This document shows, piece after piece, positions 16,118 to 22,229 of a stretch of DNA of 64,000 nt. The stretch is taken from the NCBI GenBank assembly GCA_017445115.1, contig JAFSUU010000010.1, positions 1 through 64,000 of the forward strand. Reading direction: 5' to 3'. The DNA comes from Clostridia bacterium. GTDB lineage: Bacteria; Bacillota_A; Clostridia; Oscillospirales; CAG-272. Both the position numbers and the translations under genes were made by a program. Every line of letters starts with the position of its first letter. Position 1 is the first letter of the stretch. Under the pieces are notes generated by a model. It was given only the letters and a program-made list of their open reading frames with translations. It searched no databases and was not told where the DNA came from.

Positions 16118-16126
16118 ATTTGTAAA
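16098..16126 (-). promoter_or_regulatory. promoter of the HTH-TPR gene
   Basis: Minus strand TTTACA (16121-16126) and TATAAT (16098-16103), 17-base spacer, embedded in the operator. Confidence 0.7.
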
Positions 16127-16163
16127 CATATCGTTGATTTAGCAAAAATCAATTTTGGGTTTA

Positions 16164-16186
16164 GTAAGACAGCCACCTGCCTTATT
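16164..16186. repeat. REP-like repeat, copy 1
   Basis: Begins GTAAGACAG and ends TGCCTTATT. From GACAG on, it matches 15 of 19 bases of the copy at 17096-17117. It lies between the HTH-TPR gene and the phosphotransferase gene. Confidence 0.4.
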
Positions 16187-16208
16187 GAATACCTATAGTT
16201 TTATTAAT

Positions 16209-17069
16209 TTAATACCAACTTGGCACGACGTTTTTCATATTGTCATACCAGATCAGAACGTTTTTTGCCTGATCCAACATAGTCCGGATCTCTTTTTCGC
16301 CGAACGGGATCGCCCACGGAACGGAAGAAAGCGTATTGCTGCCTATATACAGCGCAAGGAGCCGCCAGAATTCCATCGGAACGTTATTATCGAAATACCC
16401 GTCGACGATCCCGGAGGCGAACGGCGGCGCGGCTTCGGCGCACCATACGATACGGTTGAACTCCTCCCACGGATCGCCGAAATCGTAGCGGTCAAAATCA
16501 ATGATCCGAAGCATTCCGCTTTCGTCTATCATCATATTACCGATATGATAGTCACCGTGCTGAAAACACTGCGGGCGGCCCTTCAATAAACTGCGGTTGT
16601 TTTCAATATATTCAAGCACCGCCGAATCGCCGTCAAATTTGACCGGGCACTCCTCATACATTTTTATCTTGCGGTCTATCTTTTCATTAAAACGGATTTC
16701 CCAGTCCTTCTGATCTTCCGGCGCAGGGATCGAGTGCATCTTTTTCAGTATCTCGCCCGCCATGATCCCGTATCTGTACTGATCTTCAGCGGACATCTTC
16801 GGTATCACTTCTTCCGCATCCCGTCCTTCAATCCATTCCTGAAGGATAAAAACGCCGCCGTCACATTCGCCGTATTCCACCGGTCGGCACATCGGCACGC
16901 CGAGCGAAAATACCCTCTGCTGCATCCGGAAACAATCCGCTCGCGATGCGGCTTTTTCCCTTAGCGTCACGCGCAGCAAATACTTCGTTCCGTCACCCGC
17001 CGTAACGCAGTATTTTTTGTCACACGACCAACCTTTTTCGATCGGCTCTTTCGTAATATAATCGATCAT
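16209..17069 (-). CDS. aminoglycoside phosphotransferase-fold kinase
   Basis: 286 residues of the APH/choline-kinase fold. QHGDYHIGNMM is the Brenner catalytic loop with the catalytic aspartate, and IIDFDRYDFGDP is the metal-binding DFD-type motif; the N-terminal lobe has YLLRVTLREKA with the ATP lysine region and an FILQEWIEGRD hinge. The family transfers the ATP gamma-phosphate to hydroxyls of aminoglycosides, homoserine, choline or other small molecules, and the acceptor cannot be told from sequence. AGGAAAAG precedes the start. It heads toward the edge of a group of small-molecule-modifying genes. Drug resistance is possible but unproven. Confidence 0.85.
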   Translation of the reverse strand: MIDYITKEPIEKGWSCDKKYCVTAGDGTKYLLRVTLREKAASRADCFRMQQRVFSLGVPMCRPVEYGECDGGVFILQEWIEGRDAEEVIPKMSAEDQYRYGIMAGEILKKMHSIPAPEDQKDWEIRFNEKIDRKIKMYEECPVKFDGDSAVLEYIENNRSLLKGRPQCFQHGDYHIGNMMIDESGMLRIIDFDRYDFGDPWEEFNRIVWCAEAAPPFASGIVDGYFDNNVPMEFWRLLALYIGSNTLSSVPWAIPFGEKEIRTMLDQAKNVLIWYDNMKNVVPSWY

Positions 17070-17095
17070 CTTTTCCTGTTATCCTCAATAATACT

Positions 17096-17117
17096 GGGGA
17101 CAGTTCACTGCCTTATT
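17096..17117. repeat. REP-like repeat, copy 2
   Basis: Starts GGGGACAGTTCACTG and ends CCTTATT; related to the copies at 16164 and, in inverted orientation, 18124. It sits between two gene ends. Confidence 0.4.
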
Positions 17118-17124
17118 TCATTTT

Positions 17125-18102
17125 TTATATTTTTCTTTCCATATATCCGCAGGTGAACGGAAAGAAATCATATTTTTCGCAGTTCGTATGCCTGAAGCCG
17201 AAACCCTCATACCACTTTTTAAGCACCGTGTTTTCTTCAACTATACCGATTTTCACGACCGCGCACCCTGCCCTTTTCGATTCCTTGAAAGCATCTTCAA
17301 GAAGTTCTTTACCAAGTCCTCGATGCCGGAATTCCGGTAAAACGCAAAGATTGTTCAGCTCACATTCAGAATCATTAATAAGTAAAGAGTAATATCCTAT
17401 TATCCTGCCGCCCTCGACATACTTAAACATTGGTCTTTTTTCCACGTTCAAATGATAGAGCAATCTGTCTTCATTCACAGCGAACGCGGTAAACCGCGGC
17501 GCGTTCTCCTCGGTAAATCCGAATTCGTCCGCAACCGTTTTGAAACTGTTCCTGATAACTGCGACGCATTCCGGTATATCACTCACTTCAACGGGTTTTA
17601 TCTCGTTCCTGTATTTCACAAAGTCATACATGATACGGTCTTCTCCCGTGAGATAATGCTTTTCGATCACGTTTCCCTCCGGATGGGGGATCATTCCGCA
17701 AGACACGAGCATCTTACGGCTGATCTCGTTTCCCTCCATACAGCCCGCAAGAATGTAATCGAATCCGTATTTTTCAAAGCAATATTTGAGGCCGAGCGAA
17801 AACGCGGCAGTACCGATTCCCTGACTGCGAAAATCCGGATAAACGATTATCGCAAGATCAGGTTCACATTCGGGCGGAGACAAAAGCAGACACCCGACAG
17901 TCTTTTTGTCCTTCATTATCATTATCTTTGTCGAACTGATCGGTATCTTTAAATGTTCTTCATATGTTGGTGCCGCGTGACCGTTGTAGCCGGACTCCGT
18001 CGCCTCGTCGCACCAACAATCGTAAATATCTCTCTCGTCAAGCTCAAATACGTATTCCGCGAGAGCGATCCCGTTTTCCTCGACATATATCTTTCTATTC
18101 AT
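17125..18102 (-). CDS. tandem GNAT N-acetyltransferase
   Basis: The ATG at 18102 is placed nine bases after AAGGAC; one at 18108 is only two bases from it. The protein holds two GNAT domains. The first (to about 150) has the acetyl-CoA pyrophosphate loop in PDFRSQGIGTAAFSLGL and the second (about 170-325) has PEFRHRGLGKELLEDAF, both matching R-x-x-G-x-G/A. Tandem GNATs usually use one active and one structural half; here both loops look intact. Substrate unknown: drug, amino acid or protein N terminus. It lies between repeat copies 2 and 3, as if carried in as a unit. Confidence 0.85.
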   Translation of the reverse strand: MNRKIYVEENGIALAEYVFELDERDIYDCWCDEATESGYNGHAAPTYEEHLKIPISSTKIMIMKDKKTVGCLLLSPPECEPDLAIIVYPDFRSQGIGTAAFSLGLKYCFEKYGFDYILAGCMEGNEISRKMLVSCGMIPHPEGNVIEKHYLTGEDRIMYDFVKYRNEIKPVEVSDIPECVAVIRNSFKTVADEFGFTEENAPRFTAFAVNEDRLLYHLNVEKRPMFKYVEGGRIIGYYSLLINDSECELNNLCVLPEFRHRGLGKELLEDAFKESKRAGCAVVKIGIVEENTVLKKWYEGFGFRHTNCEKYDFFPFTCGYMERKI

Positions 18103-18123
18103 TATCATAAGTCCTTTTTTAAT

Positions 18124-18160
18124 GAGACAGAGGACTGTCCCCTGTCTTACCCTGTCTTAT
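18124..18160. repeat. REP-like repeat, copy 3 (inverted)
   Basis: Contains GACAGAGGACTGTC, itself a dyad, followed by CCCTGTCTTAC and CCCTGTCTTAT. Read on the other strand it gives GTAAGACAGGGGACAG, joining the starts of copies 1 and 2. Confidence 0.4.
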
Positions 18161-18951
18161 AAGCACCCTTTAATAAATGAAATCGATCTTTTCAGCGCTT
18201 CTGACGTTTTTGTCTCTAATACGACAGTACAACTGTATTTTTCGGCTGTGGAGAGTTTTTTTCCAATATCGAGTTCTCCCTCACCGAGCGCAAGGTGATC
18301 GTGTCTGGCGCCGCCCGAGTTTATCGCGTCGTGAACGTGCATGTGAACAAGGCGATCCCGACGTTCAAGGATAAACTCACCATCTCCGCCGCCTGTGCAG
18401 TGGTCGTGACCGATATCCCACGTCAGGGCAAAAACTTTTGACTTCAAAAGCTCATCTATCGCTTCCTTATGGAACGGTTGATATCCGCTGCAATTCTCGA
18501 TACAGATCTTTATACTGTCGCCGCCGATCTCATCTTCGCACATATCGCGGAAAGCCGTCATTTTCTTCAAATAAACGTCTTTATATTTTTCGAACAAAAA
18601 TACCTTTTCGTCCGGAAGAGTGAAATAAACTCCTTTTGAAAGGTGCATATTCAGAATTCCGACACCGAGTTGTTTCGCCAGCGCTATTGTATCCTTGACC
18701 GTACGAAGATACGCCTCCGAAACGTAGTCGTTAAAATCGCACGGATCGAGATTTTCGTCAAGATGGATGGTATAGAATAAGCCGTATTTTTCGCGCAGCA
18801 TCATCAGGCGGTCAACGTCGATCATTCCCGTTTGATACTGCGGCAGATTCATATTGATTTCGATAAAATCAAGTCCGAGACCACGCGCTAGCGCCACATT
18901 TTCCTCGATCGTGTCAAACTCTATCAAAGTCGGCATACCGTATTTTATCAT
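18157..18951 (-). CDS. sugar phosphate isomerase/epimerase-like TIM barrel
   Basis: 264 residues of the AP endonuclease 2 / xylose isomerase-like barrel. Seen are the strand-one FIEINMNLPQY, the metal-ligand candidates in YTIHLDENLD, ILNMHLSKG, IKICIENCSG (glutamate), LTWDIGHDHC, HMHVHDAINSG and CTVVLETK (glutamate), which match the E-D-H-E metal site of this family. Family members are divalent-metal epimerases or isomerases of sugars, or endonuclease IV relatives. The start follows AGGTG, and the stop of the upstream nucleotidyltransferase directly abuts it, so the two form one transcription unit. The physiological substrate is unknown. Confidence 0.82.
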   Translation of the reverse strand: MIKYGMPTLIEFDTIEENVALARGLGLDFIEINMNLPQYQTGMIDVDRLMMLREKYGLFYTIHLDENLDPCDFNDYVSEAYLRTVKDTIALAKQLGVGILNMHLSKGVYFTLPDEKVFLFEKYKDVYLKKMTAFRDMCEDEIGGDSIKICIENCSGYQPFHKEAIDELLKSKVFALTWDIGHDHCTGGGDGEFILERRDRLVHMHVHDAINSGGARHDHLALGEGELDIGKKLSTAEKYSCTVVLETKTSEALKRSISFIKGCL

Positions 18952-19773
18952 TCAGCACCTCGCGTTCAATTCATCGACCGTGTTTTTCAGTATTTCATAC
19001 TGTCTCTCAAGCTGCTGCGGCTCTTTAGACGTTTGCATAAGAAAAAGCAGGTTGTCCAAAAACTTTTTCGGACAGTACGGCAGCCTTTTGAGCGAGTCCT
19101 CAAGTTTTTTGTCGCCTTTAAAGTATACTCCGTTGACGGCGAATATAACCTGTATCAGATCCTGCACTGTGTGCAGAACACAAGCGGAAGTGAACATAAA
19201 ATCTCCGCGGCGTATCGCGCTCTCGTAGTGGAAATTGTTCATCCACGTGTACGCCCTCTCCATAAAGCATGAGATGATCGATTGTCTCAGCTTTTCTGGA
19301 TAGACGCAAAGCTTTTGTTTATATTCAGCGATAAACCCGTTCGGGTCCCATAACGGCTCGATGAAGTCGATCTCGGATACGGAAATGTATGTATAATACC
19401 CGTTTGAAGTCCAAGTCTGCGGAATTATTACAAACTTGCCCTCGAGACAGTCGTCGAGGCGCTTTCTGATCATCGAATAATATTTGACCGTGACCTCGAC
19501 CGGAATTCTGCAATACCTAAAATCGATCCCGCCTCCGTATGGCGCAAAATCGAATGACGCGGAAACGGATATGTCCGAATCCTTATCCGCAATCGTTTTT
19601 ATAATTTCAACGATCTCGTCGTGAGGTTTCATGCTTTCAACGAGCATATAAAAATCGATATCGGAATCATCATCCGCGCCGCCGTACGCCCGCGAGCCGG
19701 CAAGTGCTATGGAGCACTCGCCAATGGATATTGATTTTAGCTTTTCTGAAATAATTGAAACAATATTATTCAT
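18952..19773 (-). CDS. nucleotidyltransferase-fold protein (DUF4037-like)
   Basis: 273 residues. GSRAYGGADDDSDIDFYM (about 26-43) is the Pol-beta nucleotidyltransferase signature GS-x-G-SD-D with both metal aspartates; a third acidic candidate is in IPVEVTVKY. The C-terminal helical half (about 140-270) resembles the substrate-binding domain of DUF4037 or lincosamide/aminoglycoside nucleotidyltransferases. Such proteins adenylate small molecules, often antibiotics, or proteins. GAGGTAATA precedes the ATG. It is followed without a gap by the TIM-barrel gene. With the phosphotransferase and acetyltransferase genes nearby, all three modifying-enzyme folds known from aminoglycoside resistance occur within 4 kb. 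Activity on drugs is conjecture. Confidence 0.8.
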   Translation of the reverse strand: MNNIVSIISEKLKSISIGECSIALAGSRAYGGADDDSDIDFYMLVESMKPHDEIVEIIKTIADKDSDISVSASFDFAPYGGGIDFRYCRIPVEVTVKYYSMIRKRLDDCLEGKFVIIPQTWTSNGYYTYISVSEIDFIEPLWDPNGFIAEYKQKLCVYPEKLRQSIISCFMERAYTWMNNFHYESAIRRGDFMFTSACVLHTVQDLIQVIFAVNGVYFKGDKKLEDSLKRLPYCPKKFLDNLLFLMQTSKEPQQLERQYEILKNTVDELNARC

Positions 19774-19845
19774 TATTACCTCATTAATCCGCTGGACTTA
19801 AATTCCCTGCTTTTCGATGTTCACGACAAAACATGGTACTATCTC

Positions 19846-21330
19846 CTATTCCTCTCGTTCATAAAGCTCATTCAGCGGCTTGAATTTGTCGGACAGGTCA
19901 AGCATTTCTTCAACATAGACGCCGCTCAACCAATAAGATCTTTTCGCATACGCTTTTATGCCGTGATAGGACGCGTCGCTTGTGATAAGGCGGTACTTGT
20001 CACCGACGATCTCCAGTGCCGCGCAGTTCGAAAGGGAAAACCCGATCTCTCCGCTTTCCCGAAGCAATCCCTTTGTGCTTTTCACCCGCTTTGGGTCGTC
20101 GCAGTGCGGTATAAATAGGCCTGGAAGAAGCCCTAAGCAATCAACGATAATGATCGGGGCACCCTCTCCCTCAGTAATGCTGAGCGAATCGGACGATCCT
20201 TTGCTGAACCAGCATTCCGCGCCTGCCGAAACGCCGCACATCACCTTTCCGTTTTCCCACGCGCCGCGAAGTATCTTATCGAATCCGGTCTCTTTCCACA
20301 AAGCGATCATTCTCAGCGTATTGCCGCCGCCCTCGTAGATGATATCAGCCCAGTCGACGAGAGATTTGACATATTCGACGTCGCTTAGCCTGTCGCTTTT
20401 CAGATCGCGGCATTCGCACCCGAAACGCTCGCCGTAAATGGCTTGCATAACGTTAAAATATCCTTCTTGCGCCTCAAGCGGCTGCGAATGAGCGAGCATA
20501 AGGAAATGAGGTTTATCTTTCCCGGTGAGACGTATTATTTCTCTGTCCTGTGCTTCAAGCTCGTATGGAAGCGCCTTTCCGTCTTTGCTGATCCTTCCGT
20601 TTTCACCGCCGCCGATAGCTACGATTTTTCTGTTTTCCATATTTTGATTCTCTTTATTTCCGGTAAGTATTTCAATCAGTTCAAGCGGGTGTGAGAGTTC
20701 CGGGAAAGCGTCGTTTCTCCCGGTCGGAGGTGACGCGGCATCCGTGAAATACCACGTCGCCTGATATACCTTCATGCCGAGTTCTCTCGCTCTTTCAAGC
20801 TCGTTTGCACCACCGTCGCCGACGTAGACGCACTCGTCCGGCGCGACTCCGAGAGACGCCATACAACGCTCGAATATCACGGGATCTGGCTTTTTTACTC
20901 CTTGCTCGTAAGAAAACATCACCGCGTCAAAATATTTATATAAGACGCTTTCCTTTATCAGGTCCACTTCTTCGGAAAAACAGTTGGTGATAAGTCCTAT
21001 CTTGAAACCTGATTCCTTAAGACCTCTCAGCATTGGTATTATTTCTTCGTGCAGATGATCGAAACACTCTTTTTTCGTTTCGATCCTTTTTGCAACCACC
21101 CGGTCGAGCAGTTCTTCCGAAAAACAGCCGTTTCCTTTGAATACAGCCGTCAGCGCTTCTTCAAGCGTCATTTTTCCGAGAGTTCTTGCATCACCCGTCG
21201 GATCCCAGAATTCTCTGAAATCTTTTACGTCTATCCCCGCGTCCTTTGCTATCTGAGAACCGAAGTACAGAGGTACGGCAAAATGAGTGATCAGCGTTTC
21301 ATACATATCGAATATCACTGCTTTCAACAT
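19846..21330 (-). CDS. HAD hydrolase fused to S51 peptidase
   Basis: Start taken at 21330 (MLKAVIFDMYETL) behind AAGAGGA; the frame extends upstream from a TTG with no binding site. Residues 1-225 are a HAD phosphatase/dehalogenase domain: nucleophile Asp8 in FDMYET (the DxY variant seen in 2-haloacid dehalogenases), ITNCFS, KPDP and VGDGGANE. Residues about 231-494 are an S51 (peptidase E/cyanophycinase) domain: AIGGGENG, YEGGGNT and the nucleophile elbow GVSAGAE. Peptidase E cleaves Asp-X dipeptides. Met231 begins the second domain and has a weak AAAGAGA upstream, so a free S51 protein could also be made. The fusion is unbroken in frame. Either domain is firm; why they are joined is not known. 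Confidence 0.87.
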   Translation of the reverse strand: MLKAVIFDMYETLITHFAVPLYFGSQIAKDAGIDVKDFREFWDPTGDARTLGKMTLEEALTAVFKGNGCFSEELLDRVVAKRIETKKECFDHLHEEIIPMLRGLKESGFKIGLITNCFSEEVDLIKESVLYKYFDAVMFSYEQGVKKPDPVIFERCMASLGVAPDECVYVGDGGANELERARELGMKVYQATWYFTDAASPPTGRNDAFPELSHPLELIEILTGNKENQNMENRKIVAIGGGENGRISKDGKALPYELEAQDREIIRLTGKDKPHFLMLAHSQPLEAQEGYFNVMQAIYGERFGCECRDLKSDRLSDVEYVKSLVDWADIIYEGGGNTLRMIALWKETGFDKILRGAWENGKVMCGVSAGAECWFSKGSSDSLSITEGEGAPIIIVDCLGLLPGLFIPHCDDPKRVKSTKGLLRESGEIGFSLSNCAALEIVGDKYRLITSDASYHGIKAYAKRSYWLSGVYVEEMLDLSDKFKPLNELYEREE

Positions 21331-21408
21331 AGCTTTTCGATCCTCTTCTTTTCCTTTTAGATAAAACGGTTTACAGAGCACAAGAGACCCTGACGGGTTT
21401 CCTATTTT

Positions 21409-22224
21409 TTAAAATATGATCTTTTCTATTTCTTTCAGATATTCCGCCGGTGCGTCTTCGATCTTTCCCGAATCGACAAGCGCTGTCAGCGCGGGATCGA
21501 GCGGAAGAGACGCGCTCTTTTTAATGCCGTATTCGGCAGAGATCTTTCCGAGAGAACTCTCCCCGAAAATATTTATTTTTTTACCGCAGTCGGGGCAGGC
21601 GACGTACGACATATTCTCGACGATACCGAGCACGGGTATGCTCATAAGGTCAGCCATTCTGACCGCTTTCTCAACGATCATCGAGACGAGCGACTGAGGG
21701 GTCGTGACGACGACGATACCGTCGAGCGGTAAGGACTGAAATACGGTGAGCGGCACGTCGCCGGTTCCCGGAGGCATATCGACGAACATATAGTCGACGT
21801 CCCCCCAGACGACGTCGGTCCAAAACTGTTTGACGGCGCCGGCGATCACCGGGCCGCGCCACACGACCGGTGACGATTCGTCTTCGAGAAGGAAATTGAG
21901 GGACATTATCTTTATTCCCTCCGCGCTCTCAAGCGGAACGAGTCCGCCGTCCTGCTGATATATCTCGCCCGCGACGCCGAACGCTTTCGGTATCGACGGA
22001 CCCGTTACGTCGGCGTCCATTATCGCGGTTTTAAATCCGCGCTTCGCCGCCGCGACGGCGAGCATCGAAGTCACTATCGATTTACCGACTCCGCCCTTTC
22101 CGCTGACGACGCCGATAACGTGCTTTACGCTGCTGTCGTCTCTCGTTTTTTCATGAGATGGTGCGTTTCTCGATTCACAGTTTGCCGAGCAACTTGAACA
22201 GTCGTGAGTACATTCTTCTGACAT
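21409..22224 (-). CDS. mrp: Mrp/NBP35-family iron-sulfur cluster carrier ATPase
   Basis: 271 residues. The N-terminal CTHDCSSCSANC gives four closely spaced cysteines (5, 9, 12, 16), like NBP35-type proteins. GVVSGKGGVGKS is the deviant Walker A with the signature lysine, MDADVTGPSIPK and DYMFVDMPPGTGD follow, and CPDC near the C terminus bridges the 4Fe-4S cluster between monomers. The protein carries Fe-S clusters to target enzymes in the cytoplasm. Its AGGAGA binding site lies within the last codons of the P-type-like gene upstream, so translation is coupled. Length and motifs are normal. Confidence 0.92.
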   Translation of the reverse strand: MSEECTHDCSSCSANCESRNAPSHEKTRDDSSVKHVIGVVSGKGGVGKSIVTSMLAVAAAKRGFKTAIMDADVTGPSIPKAFGVAGEIYQQDGGLVPLESAEGIKIMSLNFLLEDESSPVVWRGPVIAGAVKQFWTDVVWGDVDYMFVDMPPGTGDVPLTVFQSLPLDGIVVVTTPQSLVSMIVEKAVRMADLMSIPVLGIVENMSYVACPDCGKKINIFGESSLGKISAEYGIKKSASLPLDPALTALVDSGKIEDAPAEYLKEIEKIIF

Positions 22225-22229
22225 GGTAA

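Noticed and set aside
17125..19773. Acquired aminoglycoside resistance operon
   Set aside because: Only folds, not specific resistance families, can be recognised; the genes are kept as general modifying enzymes.
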